From Thermithiobacillus plumbiphilus (GTDB taxonomy: Bacteria > Pseudomonadota > Gammaproteobacteria > Acidithiobacillales > Thermithiobacillaceae), in assembly GCF_038070005.1 (NCBI RefSeq), contig NZ_JBBPCO010000004.1, positions 62,001 to 126,000 of the forward strand: DNA of 64,000 bases. The letters are read 5' to 3'. Below are positions 28,416-37,042 of this stretch, one piece after another. Position 1 is the first letter of the stretch. Each line of letters begins with the position of its first letter. Below the pieces are notes generated by a model that was not told the origin of the DNA, ran no database searches, and saw only the letters and a program-made list of their open reading frames with translations. The translations under genes and the position numbers were made by a program.

Positions 28416-28583
28416 TCAGTCTCCTTTACGGGTCTTGATCGGGGTCTGGGGTTGAGGGTCGGCCGGCCGCGCGGCTCCGCGCTCGATCAGCCATTGGGCG
28501 GCTGCCTCGTCGAGATCGAGGATCTCGCCGGGGGAGTGGAGTCGGCCGGCGTGGGTGTGCGGTTCGATGAGTTCGATGTGCAT
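28416..28583 (-). CDS. Small phage protein (DUF7210-like, 55 aa)
   Basis: Read directly from the sequence: starts MHIELIEPHTHAGRLHSPGE, continues ILDLDEAAAQWLIERGAARP and ends with a basic tail. The arrangement of a beta-rich start and the WLIERGAA motif is the pattern of a widespread small phage protein family (DUF7210 in my memory) found beside neck and tail tube genes. AAGGA lies upstream of ATG. The stop is 2 bases from the major tail protein start. Confidence 0.65.
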   Translation of the reverse strand: MHIELIEPHTHAGRLHSPGEILDLDEAAAQWLIERGAARPADPQPQTPIKTRKGD

Positions 28584-28589
28584 GGTTCC

Positions 28590-29018
28590 TTATCCTTGTC
28601 GGGTGAGGTCGGAGGCTAGGGTGCGGTAGCGGATCTCGTAGCGCGCGGGCACGGCCAGGGCTTGGCTGTCGGCGTCCTCCGTGTCCCACTCGCAGTCGAT
28701 CTCGCGGACGCCCAGAGCCAGCCCGCCGAGGCTCGGCTCGGCCATCAACGCGCCGTGCGCCGCGACGATGAGCGCGTCGGCCACGTCGAAGGCGTCGCCT
28801 TCGCGCGCGAGCGCGACCAGCCTCAGCGTCAGGGCGCGGTCGAGCCGGTCGTTCGCCTGCGCGAGGACCTGATCGCCTTCGATGAACAGCAGGAGCGCGG
28901 GGCTCGCCTCGCGCGAGAGCGGCACGGTGGGCTGGCGATGCAGCGGCGTCGGTGCGATCGCGGGACCGATACGCGCCACGACCGCCCGGACCAGGCGCTC
29001 GCGGACGGAGGACGTCAT
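28590..29018 (-). CDS. Phage neck / tail completion protein
   Basis: A 142-residue protein beginning TSSVRERLVRAVVARIG with a central LLLFIEGDQVLAQANDRLDR and a C-terminal YEIRYRTLASDLTRQG. Size, position between head-tail joining and tail tube genes, and the terminal beta strand pattern suggest a gpU/gpZ-type tail terminator. Overlaps the preceding gene by four bases. Confidence 0.6.
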   Translation of the reverse strand: MTSSVRERLVRAVVARIGPAIAPTPLHRQPTVPLSREASPALLLFIEGDQVLAQANDRLDRALTLRLVALAREGDAFDVADALIVAAHGALMAEPSLGGLALGVREIDCEWDTEDADSQALAVPARYEIRYRTLASDLTRQG

Positions 29019-29296
29019 GGCCGGGTCAGCTTGGCCTGCATCTCGGAGCCGTCGCGCAGCTGGCGGACCTCGCGCACCCGATACGGGCTTCCCGCGATCT
29101 CCACCGTGTCGCCGGCGGCGAGGGTGAGCCAGGCGCTCGGGTACTCGAGGTGGTAGTCGCGGTTCAGTGCGAGCCCGTCGAGCGCCAGCTCATCCGGGGC
29201 GCTGAAGACGCACTGCACCGTGAGCGAGCCCACCACGACGTCGGTGAGCAGCCCGGCGCGGCCGGCGGCCTCGTAAAGATCCGTCACCTGCGTCAT
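29015..29296 (-). CDS. Head-tail joining protein
   Basis: A 93-residue beta-rich protein (SAWLTLAAGDTVEIAGSPYR, VREVRQLRDGSE) with a TGATG overlap with the capsid gene. This is the usual place and size of the FII-like head-tail adaptor. The motif of a small beta barrel with an ending VREV..DG is common in this family. Role inferred from position and fold. Confidence 0.65.
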   Translation of the reverse strand: MTQVTDLYEAAGRAGLLTDVVVGSLTVQCVFSAPDELALDGLALNRDYHLEYPSAWLTLAAGDTVEIAGSPYRVREVRQLRDGSEMQAKLTRP

Positions 29297-30300
29297 CACG
29301 CTGCCGTCAGCTTCACCAGCACACCGGGCCGGTGGCACATGGGCAGCGGGTTGCTCTGGGTGTGTAGGTCGGTGCCGCGGTCGAACTTGCGCGGCTCCTG
29401 CTTGGCGTAGAGCGGCAGGCCCAGGGTGTTGACCGTCTCGTTGAAGTCGGCGGGCGCGACGTAGGTGGCGAAGGTGTCGACGGTGCCGAGCGGGAAGCAG
29501 TGGGCCTCGCCCGCCGCGATGAAGCGCCGGGTGGTGCCGGAGGCGTCGCTCGCCTGGCCGCGGTACTCCTCGAAGGTGATGCCGCCGAAGGTGAAGCCGC
29601 GGCGCATGTCGTTGATCAGCACCGCGCCCTGCTGCCAGTTCTTGTAGGCCTCCTCGACCTTGGCGTGGCCGGTCAGCGCGTCGAAGAACTCGGGCGAGCA
29701 CAGGCAGTGCACGCCGGTCGAGAACTCGCCCGAGAGGTTGTCCTCGATGTGGCGCAACACCTCGGCGCACTTGCCCTTGACGTTGGTGTTGGCGTTGCCG
29801 AGGACGAAGTTCACGCTCTTGGGCGTGATGCCGAACTCGGTGTAGAGATTGACCAGCGGCGTGGCATCGGCATCGAGGATCTCGCCCTTCAGCGCCCCCA
29901 TGCGCAGGTGCTCCAGGGTGATGGCGTGCTTGTTGCGCATGGTCTCCAGGTGGCGGGCGAGCACGCCGGCCACGCTCTCGGTCTCGGTCTCCTGCCCGAA
30001 GCTGCGGATACCCTGGACCTCCTCGGGCAGCACCACGTCGTCGTGCGGGATGTGGGGCACGACGAAGGCGCGCATCGCCCGCTTGCCGCGCTTGCCCACG
30101 GTGCCGGGCGAGCCGGGCGGCAGGGTCGGCAGCAGGTTCAGCACGCCGTGCATCTCCTCCACCACCACCTGGCGGGTACGCACCGGCTTGATGGGGAACA
30201 GGTCCAGGGTCTCCAGCCGCCCGTAGCGGTTGGGGATCAGGTTGATGGCGGCGGTGAGGCTCGCCATCGAGAAGGCGGGATTGGAAAAGGGATTCTGCAT
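29296..30300 (-). CDS. Major capsid protein (lambda gpE family)
   Basis: A 334-residue protein with the gpE-family features: LIPNRYGRLETLDLFPIKPV near the start, the catalytically inert capsid pattern LPPGSPGTVGKRGKRAM, and FGGITFEEYRGQASD near residue 240. It follows the decoration protein with AAGGAG upstream of ATG. Forms the HK97-fold icosahedral shell. Confidence 0.9.
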   Translation of the reverse strand: MQNPFSNPAFSMASLTAAINLIPNRYGRLETLDLFPIKPVRTRQVVVEEMHGVLNLLPTLPPGSPGTVGKRGKRAMRAFVVPHIPHDDVVLPEEVQGIRSFGQETETESVAGVLARHLETMRNKHAITLEHLRMGALKGEILDADATPLVNLYTEFGITPKSVNFVLGNANTNVKGKCAEVLRHIEDNLSGEFSTGVHCLCSPEFFDALTGHAKVEEAYKNWQQGAVLINDMRRGFTFGGITFEEYRGQASDASGTTRRFIAAGEAHCFPLGTVDTFATYVAPADFNETVNTLGLPLYAKQEPRKFDRGTDLHTQSNPLPMCHRPGVLVKLTAA

Positions 30301-30302
30301 GG

Positions 30303-30677
30303 TCAGGCTCCTTCACGAACGAGGATGCCGCGCGCTTCGAGGGCGGCGATGGCGGCGGACTGCTGCGCGGGCGTCAGCCCTGCGGGCCAGACCAGCGCAT
30401 GGCGGGCGACGATGGCGTGGCGCGCGACGATGACCGCATCGAGGTCGGCGGCGGTGGCGTCGGCGTCGACGATCAGCACGCCGGCGGGCAGCTCGGTGCC
30501 GTCGGTGGCGGCCGGATCGAGCGCCTTCAGCTTGTTGGTGGCGGTCTCACGGCCGACGACGCTGCCCAGGACGAGGCTCTGGCCGGCGGCGACGGTGGCG
30601 AGGTCGCGCGAGTACAGGTTGGGCGCCTCGTACTTCAGCAGGTCGCCCAGGTTCATCGGTTCAACTAGGGTCGGCAT
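30303..30677 (-). CDS. Head decoration protein (gpD-like)
   Basis: A 124-residue protein beginning MPTLVEPMNLGDLLKYEAPN and containing YSRDLATVAAGQSLVLGSVV and LPAGVLIVDADATAADLDAV, the standard head decoration protein layout. It stabilises the expanded capsid. It lies between the protease and major capsid genes, as in lambda. AAGGAG with a 6-base spacer precedes the ATG. Confidence 0.88.
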   Translation of the reverse strand: MPTLVEPMNLGDLLKYEAPNLYSRDLATVAAGQSLVLGSVVGRETATNKLKALDPAATDGTELPAGVLIVDADATAADLDAVIVARHAIVARHALVWPAGLTPAQQSAAIAALEARGILVREGA

Positions 30678-30680
30678 GGT

Positions 30681-31922
30681 TCACTCCTTTCCGGTGAGGT
30701 GCTTGACCGCCTTGATCAGCGGGTTGTGTTCGGGGGATGCGCGGTGTGCGGCGTGCGCATCCGGATGGATCGCCGAGCCGATCTCGGGGCTTTGGGTGCG
30801 GGCGGCGAGCAGCGCGCGGCGGACATCGGTTTCCGAAAGACCTGCGGCCAGGAACTCGGCGGTGCGCTCCGGGCAGCCGCCGATCTGGCACAGCTCGGCG
30901 ATGGCCACGGCCTCGCGCCGGTCCGCCACGGTGGTGGTGGGCGTCTCGGGCGCGGGCGCCGCGGAGGCAGCAGCGGCGACGAGCGTCGTCTCGGGGGTTT
31001 CGGGGGTCGGATCGGGGGATTGCATCGGGTCGTTCTCCTGTTTGGCGTACGCGGAACCGGGACGCGTGCGGGGGGCCGGGTTCCGCGAACGGCCCTGCGG
31101 GTTCAAGAAGGTCGCGAAGACGGCGAGCAGCTGGTCGCGGCTCGCCACGGCGTCGGCGAGCCTGCTGCCTATCGCCTGCTCGCCGAAGAAGAGCCCGGCC
31201 TCCGTGGCGCGCACGGCGTCGGGGTCCAGCCCGCGCATCGCGGCCACGTGCCCGACGAACAGGCCGTAGAGGCGGTCCACCTCCGCCTGGAGGCGCACCA
31301 AAGCCTCCTGGTCGAGCGGCTCGTGGGGCGAGAAGTCGTTCTTGTGCCGGCCGGCGGTGATCGCCGTGTAGCGATAGCCCTGCTGGGCGTCGCGGACCGA
31401 CTGGTCGACGTGCATGGCGATGACCCCGACCGAGCCCACACCGCCGGTGCGCGTGACGGCGAGATGCGAGGCGGCGCAGGCGATGGCGTAGGCGGCCGAG
31501 AAGGCGGAGTCGGCGGCGATCGCCCAAACCGGTTTCACGGCATCAATCGCACGGATGCGCTCGGCGAGCTCGAACACGCCGCCCGCCTCGCCGCCGGGGG
31601 AGTCCACGTCGAGCAGAATGCCGGACACGGCAGGGTCGGCGAGCGCGGCATCCAGACGGGCGCCGATCTCGCCGTAGCTCATGAGTCCGGAGGCGGCCTC
31701 GAGGCCCAGGGTGCGGCGCACCAGCGTGCCGTGGATCGGAATCACGGCGATGCCGGGCGGTGCCGCCACCTCCGGGCTCGCGGGCATCACCGCCGGTACG
31801 GCGGCTTCCAGGTCGGGCAGACCGATGCGGGGACCGAGCACGGAGAGGATCACGTCCAGCTTCGAACGCGCGATGAGAAGCGGCGTCCCGTAGAGACGGG
31901 ACGCCAGGTGTACGAACTGCAT
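30681..31922 (-). CDS. S49 family capsid assembly protease with C-terminal scaffold region
   Basis: A 413-residue protein with the SppA/S49 core: AVIPIHGTLV, then LLDVDSPGGEAGGVFELAE, the nucleophile serine in DSAFSAAYAIACAA, and RTGGVGSVGVIAMHVD. The last 120 residues are alanine/proline-rich and then helical, consistent with a scaffold like lambda Nu3 fused to protease C. It matures the prohead. The start ATG is one base after the portal stop. Confidence 0.9.
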   Translation of the reverse strand: MQFVHLASRLYGTPLLIARSKLDVILSVLGPRIGLPDLEAAVPAVMPASPEVAAPPGIAVIPIHGTLVRRTLGLEAASGLMSYGEIGARLDAALADPAVSGILLDVDSPGGEAGGVFELAERIRAIDAVKPVWAIAADSAFSAAYAIACAASHLAVTRTGGVGSVGVIAMHVDQSVRDAQQGYRYTAITAGRHKNDFSPHEPLDQEALVRLQAEVDRLYGLFVGHVAAMRGLDPDAVRATEAGLFFGEQAIGSRLADAVASRDQLLAVFATFLNPQGRSRNPAPRTRPGSAYAKQENDPMQSPDPTPETPETTLVAAAASAAPAPETPTTTVADRREAVAIAELCQIGGCPERTAEFLAAGLSETDVRRALLAARTQSPEIGSAIHPDAHAAHRASPEHNPLIKAVKHLTGKE

Positions 31923-31923
31923 G

Positions 31924-33414
31924 TCAGGGTGCCTTTCGGTCTTGCGGCGGCGCCGGGTCGGAGGCCGCCGCAGGTGGGTTGCGGTCGTGGCGCGGGTCGG
32001 AATCGAAGACGAGGCCGAGTGCATCGGCGCGGGCGTTGTCGGCGGCGATCTCCCGATCCACGTCCTCGGCGTCGTAGCCGAAGGAGGACACCGCCTCCGA
32101 GCGGGACAACAGCCCCGCCCGGATCGCGGTGAGCATCGCGTTGAACTCCTTCTGCGGATCGACCCACTGCCAGCCCTGGGGAATCCACTTGCAGGCGAGC
32201 CAGGCGCGGCGCCGCGTGGCGTCCCGGGCGAAGCCGGGGAGCTCGAGTCGTCCCTCCAGCACCGCCTGCGCCATCCAGGCGCGCCACACCGGGCGGCAGA
32301 GCTGGTGGACGATGACGCCGTGCTGGATCGCCTCGCAGCGGCGGCGAAACTCCAGCAGCCCCGCGCGGATGGAGGAGTAGTTCACCTGGGTGAGGTCGCC
32401 CGTGAGCTGCTCGTAGGTGACACCCATCGCGGCGGCCACCGCGCGAAACTGCTGGCGCATGAACTCGGCGTAGGAGCCGCCCACGTCGGCCGGCTGCGAG
32501 AACTTCACGTCCTCGCCCGGTTCGAGAATCTGCAGGGTGCCCGGCTCCAGCCCCGCCAGCGCTACCCCCGAGGCATCGGCCGGCCCTTCGCCCATCAGGG
32601 CGTCCTCCGGCTGGTCACGGGTGACGAAGCCGGCGAACATGGCGGCGGTCTTCTTGCGCACCAGTTCCGCGTCGTCGTACTGATCGAGCTCGTTGAGCTT
32701 TACCAAGGCCCGCGCGAGCCAGGGCTCGCCGCGGATCTGGCCGGGACGCAAGGGCCGGAACAGATGCACGATCTCGGCGGCGGGCACGCGCACGGTCTCC
32801 ATGCCGCTGCCACCGGACATGGGCGCGAGCAGTCCGTCCTCCGGGTGCGAGCGGTACAGGTGGTAGGCCACACGCCGCCCGAGCCGGTCGAACTCGATGC
32901 CGGCGCGGATCACGTTGCCGTTGTCGGCAAGGCGATTGAGCGTCACCGGCAGGTGCTCGGGCTCCAGTACCTGGACCTGGAGTGCCACCGCCAGCCCGTC
33001 CTCCGGCCGCCGGTAGCGCAGCCGAACCAGCGCCTCGCCGCCTTCGAGCATGGCGCGGCAGGCCAGGGCCTGCAGGCCGTAGAAGTCGGTGAGCCCCTGG
33101 GCATCGGCCTCCTCGGACCAGTCGCGCCAGAGGGCCTGGATCGTCTCGCGAAGGCTCGGGTCCTCGACCAGCGACTGCGGCTTGATGCCGGTGCCGATGG
33201 CGTTGGCCACGAAGGCCTCGATGCCGGCGGCCGCCCAGGCGTTCCGGCGCACCAGGTCGCGGCTCTTGGCGCGCAGCTCCGTCTGCGTCGTGAGCAGCGC
33301 GGCCACCGCGCCGGGGTTGCCCGGCATCCAGGCGAGCGCGCGTCGCCCGGAGCCCACGCCGTCGTAGGTGGGGGTCGCACCGAAGGCGAGCTTGAGGCGG
33401 CTCCAGAAGCCCAT
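31924..33414 (-). CDS. Portal protein (lambda gpB family)
   Basis: A 496-residue protein beginning MGFWSRLKLAFGATPTYDGV with the family motifs LVRRNAWAAAGIEAFVANAI, HLFRPLRPGQIRGEPWLA and MRQQFRAVAAAMGVTYEQLT. It forms the dodecameric DNA gate and head-tail vertex. GGAGG lies 7 bases before ATG 33414 and sits inside a short hairpin (33418-33438). GTG directly before the ATG is a less likely start. Confidence 0.93.
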   Translation of the reverse strand: MGFWSRLKLAFGATPTYDGVGSGRRALAWMPGNPGAVAALLTTQTELRAKSRDLVRRNAWAAAGIEAFVANAIGTGIKPQSLVEDPSLRETIQALWRDWSEEADAQGLTDFYGLQALACRAMLEGGEALVRLRYRRPEDGLAVALQVQVLEPEHLPVTLNRLADNGNVIRAGIEFDRLGRRVAYHLYRSHPEDGLLAPMSGGSGMETVRVPAAEIVHLFRPLRPGQIRGEPWLARALVKLNELDQYDDAELVRKKTAAMFAGFVTRDQPEDALMGEGPADASGVALAGLEPGTLQILEPGEDVKFSQPADVGGSYAEFMRQQFRAVAAAMGVTYEQLTGDLTQVNYSSIRAGLLEFRRRCEAIQHGVIVHQLCRPVWRAWMAQAVLEGRLELPGFARDATRRRAWLACKWIPQGWQWVDPQKEFNAMLTAIRAGLLSRSEAVSSFGYDAEDVDREIAADNARADALGLVFDSDPRHDRNPPAAASDPAPPQDRKAP

Positions 33415-33417
33415 CAC

Positions 33418-33438
33418 AAAACCTCCGGGAGAGGTTTT
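33418..33438 (-). promoter_or_regulatory. Hairpin covering the portal ribosome binding site
   Basis: On the minus strand AAAACCTC, a five-base loop (TCCCG) and GAGGTTTT form a perfect 8-bp stem. The portal Shine-Dalgarno GGAGG (33426-33422) lies in the loop and 3' arm, so translation of portal could be lowered until the structure opens. The effect is inferred. Confidence 0.5.
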
Positions 33439-33487
33439 GGACGCGCGCCAGCGCGCCCGTCAGGGGGCAAAACAGGGATGTTTTGCA

Positions 33488-33694
33488 TCACAGCCCCTTG
33501 CCCGTCGTGACCCGGATCTGGCGCAGCTTGGGTCGGCCCGCCTCGCGGGCGAGCGCCGCATCCACCTCGCGCAGCGCCCCGCGCAACTCGTCCACCGAGC
33601 GGTACTCCACCGTCTTGTCGCCGAAGGTGACGCGCCGCTCGCCGCGCGCCAATGCCCGCTCCAGCGCCTCGCGATCGGCCGCTGTGTAGGCCAT
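33488..33694 (-). CDS. gpW-like head-tail joining protein
   Basis: A 68-residue protein (MAYTAADREALERALARGER, then VTFGDKTVEYRSVDELRGAL) that fits the gpW family in length and in its alpha-beta-alpha pattern. gpW seals the portal after packaging. The gene lies between terminase and portal, as in lambda. About 70 bases separate it from the portal start. Confidence 0.85.
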   Translation of the reverse strand: MAYTAADREALERALARGERRVTFGDKTVEYRSVDELRGALREVDAALAREAGRPKLRQIRVTTGKGL

Positions 33695-33696
33695 GG

Positions 33697-34170
33697 TCAG
33701 ACACCCGCCAATGCGGCCAGCTCGAGGACCAGCTCGGTCTGGGCCGTGTTGCCGTTCTTGAAGGCGATGCGCGCGAAGCGTCCGATGGGCCGGCCCTGGA
33801 CGGTGAAGTAATCGCTGCCGCCGTTGGGTTCGTACCAGGCGACATTCGCGTCCGGATGGATGCCCGCCGCGGGCAACCAACGCACGCCGTCGATCGAGCT
33901 CTGGATCTCCATGGCTTCGTTGCGCGAGGCGGCCCCCGCCTTGCGGGCGACGACCAGCGTGTAGGGATGCCCGACGCCGAGGTCGACCGGGTCGGTGGTC
34001 ACGGAGGCTGCACGCGCCAGCGCGCCGATCGTGAAGACCTCGACTCGGGAGGCGGCCACCGCGCCGGCTCCGTCGGCGGCGAGCAGTCGCCCGAACGCGT
34101 CGCAGGCGATCGGCCGTCGCTCGTCGAGACCGGTCTCCGGGTTGTGAAAAATGCCTTCGATCACGCTCAT
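33697..34170 (-). CDS. Phage protein of unknown function after terminase
   Basis: A 157-residue, beta-rich protein (VTTDPVDLGVGHPYTLVVAR, then WYEPNGGSDYFTVQGRPIGR). The middle resembles discoidin-like or carbohydrate-binding beta sandwiches, ending in FARIAFKNGN, but I cannot assign it. It starts 2 bases after the terminase stop and ends next to gpW. It may be a head decoration or structural accessory. Confidence 0.55.
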   Translation of the reverse strand: MSVIEGIFHNPETGLDERRPIACDAFGRLLAADGAGAVAASRVEVFTIGALARAASVTTDPVDLGVGHPYTLVVARKAGAASRNEAMEIQSSIDGVRWLPAAGIHPDANVAWYEPNGGSDYFTVQGRPIGRFARIAFKNGNTAQTELVLELAALAGV

Positions 34171-34172
34171 GT

Positions 34173-36137
34173 TCAGCTCATCCAACGACTCTTGACGACG
34201 GACCGGCGCCGGATGCGTCGGCCCGAAACGACGACGCCCCCGGAGTCGGGGGCGTCTTCTGCGGTTACGGTGTGTTCGTCCTGCTCGGGCGGTGCGGCGA
34301 TGCCCAGTTGTCTTTCCATCTCGCGCCAGTGGCGCTCCTCGAAGCGGTCGAGACCGCTCGCTGCCGCGGCGGCGCGGGCGTACACGTAGCAGTCCAGCGC
34401 CTCGTTGCGCTCGCGTAGCTTCTGCCACTCGCGCACCGGAAAGCCGTTGCGGTCACGGCGGGTGATCAGCTGCTCGGCGCAGAGCTGCTGGATGTACTCG
34501 GCGTCGACCTTGGGCAAATGGACGAAGCCCGCCGGGTAGATCGGCGTGGTGCCGTCGTCGGCCACATCCGCGCTCTTGCGCAGGTTGTTGTAGAACTCGA
34601 GCTTGGCGAGCCCCACCGCCACCGAGTACACCTTGATGCCCCGGCGCAGCTTCTTGCCGCCCTGCGAGACATCGACGGCGGTGGGCGTGCCGATCAGGGC
34701 CGCGCCGCGCGGCACCCCCTTGATCGCCATCAGTCGACTGTCCCGGCAGGCGCGCACGAAGGCGTAGGCCTCCTGGGTGGCGAAGCCGGTGTCGAGCGCG
34801 AAGCGCGCCAGCGGAACCTGGTTGCCGGATTCGTGCGTCCAGGTCTCGTCGATCAGCTCGGACAGCCGCTTCCACACCGCATCCCGCGCGGTGTCGCCCA
34901 TCAGCACGCGGTGCTCGACGAGCCAGGACGCCTTGCCGCGCCCGAAGGCCCAGATCGAGGTCTCGATGCGATCCTTCTGCACGTCGGCACCGCCCACCAG
35001 CAGCAGGCCGCCCATGGGGACGGTGCCGATGCGGTAGTCCTCCCGCCGCTCGATCAGGCGCTGCCAGTCGGGCGCTTCGCCTTCCTCGACCCAAGTCTCG
35101 CCGAGCTCGGTGTTCTTGAAGGTCTTGATCGCGGCGGCCGAGCCGGACTCCTTGCTGACCGCACTCTCCCACGCGCTCGCGATGTCGCGCCACGAACGCC
35201 AGCCCACCGGGCTGTAGAGCGACGAGAGATGGAAGCCCGCCGTCTTGACGCCGTTCTCCGGCGCCATCGCGCGCCACTCGCCGTGCTCCAGCATCCAGGT
35301 CTTGTGATGCTCGGCGATGGGCGTATCGCAGGACTCGCACACATAGGCCGCCGTCTCCGGCCGGCCCCTCTCCCAACGCAGCTGCTCGAAGCGCAGCCAC
35401 TGGCGGTGGGAGCAGTGCGGGCACGGCACGAAGTAGCGGCGCTGGTCGGATGCCTCGTACTCGCGCTCGACGGCGCTCGCCCCGGCGATGGTCGGCGTCG
35501 AGACGATGAAGATCTTGCGCCGCGCGAAGGTGCGCGTGCGCGCCTCGGCGAGCGAGATCGCATCGCCTTCGCCCTCGACGTCGAGCGGGTAGCCGTCCAC
35601 TTCGTCGAGGAAGAGATACCGCACCGGCATCGAGCGCAGGCCCACGGCGCTATTCGCGCCGGTCATCACCAGCACGCCGCCGCGGAACTCCTTGGCGAGG
35701 ATGGTGTTGCCCGAGTCGCGCGAGCGTGCCGGGGCGATCAGCTCGGAGAGCACCGGCGACTCTTCGATCAGCGGGTCGATGCGCTGCTTGGAGTTGCGCT
35801 TGGCCATCTCCACGGTGGGCCAGACCGCCATCATCGGCCCAGGCGCGTGGTGGATGACGTAGCCGATCCAGTTCGAGCCGGTTTCCGTGGCTCCGACCTG
35901 TGCGCCCTTCATGAACACGACGCGCTCGACCGGCGAGGTCGGCGACAGGCAGTCCATGATCACCTTGAGATACGGCGTGCGGCTGGTGCGCCAGCGGCCC
36001 GGCTCGGCCGAGGCCTTGCTGGAGAGCATCCGGTGGCGGTCGGACCACTCGGACACGGAGAGCAGCGGATCGGGCGTCAGTCCTTCGCGCCAGGCGCGCT
36101 CGATGGCATCGAAGCCATCGTAGACGAAGTCGTCCAT
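34173..36137 (-). CDS. Terminase large subunit (GpA family)
   Basis: A 654-residue protein with the GpA terminase plan. It starts with the N-terminal DPLLSVSEWSDRHRML, followed by the P-loop-like KGAQVGATETGSNWIGYV near residue 80 and a Walker B-like YLFLDEVDGYP near residue 165. A zinc ribbon CPHCSHRQW and CESCDTP lies near residues 240-275. A C-terminal nuclease region contains VGGADVQKDRIE and LDTGFATQEAYAFV. It cuts and translocates phage DNA. ATG 36137 overlaps the small subunit stop as TGATG. Confidence 0.95.
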   Translation of the reverse strand: MDDFVYDGFDAIERAWREGLTPDPLLSVSEWSDRHRMLSSKASAEPGRWRTSRTPYLKVIMDCLSPTSPVERVVFMKGAQVGATETGSNWIGYVIHHAPGPMMAVWPTVEMAKRNSKQRIDPLIEESPVLSELIAPARSRDSGNTILAKEFRGGVLVMTGANSAVGLRSMPVRYLFLDEVDGYPLDVEGEGDAISLAEARTRTFARRKIFIVSTPTIAGASAVEREYEASDQRRYFVPCPHCSHRQWLRFEQLRWERGRPETAAYVCESCDTPIAEHHKTWMLEHGEWRAMAPENGVKTAGFHLSSLYSPVGWRSWRDIASAWESAVSKESGSAAAIKTFKNTELGETWVEEGEAPDWQRLIERREDYRIGTVPMGGLLLVGGADVQKDRIETSIWAFGRGKASWLVEHRVLMGDTARDAVWKRLSELIDETWTHESGNQVPLARFALDTGFATQEAYAFVRACRDSRLMAIKGVPRGAALIGTPTAVDVSQGGKKLRRGIKVYSVAVGLAKLEFYNNLRKSADVADDGTTPIYPAGFVHLPKVDAEYIQQLCAEQLITRRDRNGFPVREWQKLRERNEALDCYVYARAAAAASGLDRFEERHWREMERQLGIAAPPEQDEHTVTAEDAPDSGGVVVSGRRIRRRSVVKSRWMS

Positions 36138-36676
36138 CAATCGACGCGGACCTTCAGTTCACCGAGCTCGGCGAGGTGCTCGCGCACCGCCGCCTCCAAC
36201 GCGACGTGCAGCGCGTGTGCGTCCATGCCGAGCCTGGCCGCCATCTGCGCCGAGATGCGCGCCGGCCAGTTGAGCCAGGCGTCGCGCTCGGTGCGCGCGA
36301 GCTTGAACACGTGGGCGATGGCCTGGTTGCGATCGACCAGCTCGCCCTTGAGGCGGGCGAGGCGCACCTTGTTGGTCTGCGCCTTGACCACCTCGTTGAC
36401 CGTGCGCGCCTGTAAGAGCGAGGTGCCGCCCGCGGGTAGCCCGGCGGCGAGGTTCGGGGCCGGATCGTCCGACACCCGCACCTTCGCGGCTTTGGCGCTC
36501 GTTCCTTCCTTGGGCGGCTCGGAGTTCCTTGCCCAGTCGCGGTCGGCCTTGTCCGGATCGATTGTGCCGTCCGCCTCGGGCGTGATGCGCCCGGCGCGGA
36601 TGGCTTTGTGTACGGCGGTGTCCGACACCCCACGGTGGCGGGCGTAGGCGCGGATCGACAGTCCCATGGTCTCCAT
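36137..36676 (-). CDS. Terminase small subunit-like protein
   Basis: A 179-residue protein starting with an HTH: LSIRAYARHRGVSDTAVHKA, followed by AIRAGRITPEADGTIDPDKA. The rest is helical with ARTVNEVVKAQTNKVRLARL and KGELVDRNQAIAHVF, the pattern of the Nu1-like family that pairs with GpA terminases. It selects the packaging site. Possible starts are ATG 36676 or ATG 36667; neither has an ideal ribosome binding site. Divergent from the small-gene cluster. Confidence 0.8.
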   Translation of the reverse strand: METMGLSIRAYARHRGVSDTAVHKAIRAGRITPEADGTIDPDKADRDWARNSEPPKEGTSAKAAKVRVSDDPAPNLAAGLPAGGTSLLQARTVNEVVKAQTNKVRLARLKGELVDRNQAIAHVFKLARTERDAWLNWPARISAQMAARLGMDAHALHVALEAAVREHLAELGELKVRVD

Positions 36677-36706
36677 CAAGCATTGGCGCCGTCCCGCTCG
36701 GATTCC

Positions 36707-36737
36707 GCTTGGCTTCGCTCGGGAACAGCGCGTTCAT
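36707..36737 (+). promoter_or_regulatory. Repeated promoter-like leader, copy A
   Basis: Carries TTGGCT (36709-36714), exactly 17 bases, then GTTCAT (36732-36737), with the internal dyad GAACAGCGCGTTC. The same layout occurs in copies B, C and D and, degenerate, in copy E. It lies 36 bases upstream of the ATG of the 62-residue gene. The spacing fits a sigma-70 promoter with an overlapping operator, but the -10-like hexamer is weak. Confidence 0.6.
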
Positions 36738-36772
36738 GTCATCACCATCAACGACACCCCGAGGAGAAGCAC

Positions 36773-36961
36773 ATGACCGAGCAAGCCGAAAAGGACATCG
36801 ACCGGCAACTGCAGCAGATCGCGCTGGATCACCTGTTCATCGACACCCTGGAAACGCGCAACAGCGACCGGCTGGACTTCCACGAGGTCAGCGTCTGGGC
36901 CGTCAAGAGCGCCTTGATGGCCGCCTACCAGGCAGGCCGGCAGGCCGCGCGACAGGGCTGA
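36773..36961 (+). CDS. Small phage protein (DUF6900-like, 62 aa)
   Basis: The protein reads MTEQAEKDIDRQLQQIALDH, then FIDTLETRNSDRLDFHEVSV and a helical end with AAYQAGRQAARQ. The TLETRNSDxLDFHEVxVW motif is a recurring one in small phage and plasmid proteins (DUF6900 as I recall). GAGGAGAAGCAC precedes the ATG. It is the first of four small plus-strand genes set against the direction of the late operon, each with the same leader. Function unknown. Confidence 0.75.
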   Translation: MTEQAEKDIDRQLQQIALDHLFIDTLETRNSDRLDFHEVSVWAVKSALMAAYQAGRQAARQG

Positions 36962-36977
36962 GAAAGCAGCGGAAAGC

Positions 36978-37008
36978 GCTTGGCTTCTCCAGAGAACAGC
37001 GCGTTCAT
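36978..37008 (+). promoter_or_regulatory. Repeated promoter-like leader, copy B
   Basis: TTGGCT (36980-36985), 17-base spacer, GTTCAT (37003-37008), internal GAACAGCGCGTTC. It starts 17 bases after the stop of the previous small gene and lies 35 bases upstream of the DUF3489-type gene. Identical in its key positions to copies A and D. Confidence 0.6.
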
Positions 37009-37042
37009 GACCACACCATCAACCCCCATGAAGGAGCATCAG

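Noticed and set aside
29500-31269. 589-residue plus-strand frame over the capsid and protease genes
   Set aside because: Lies opposite well-identified head genes, no ribosome binding site, typical GC-shadow composition.
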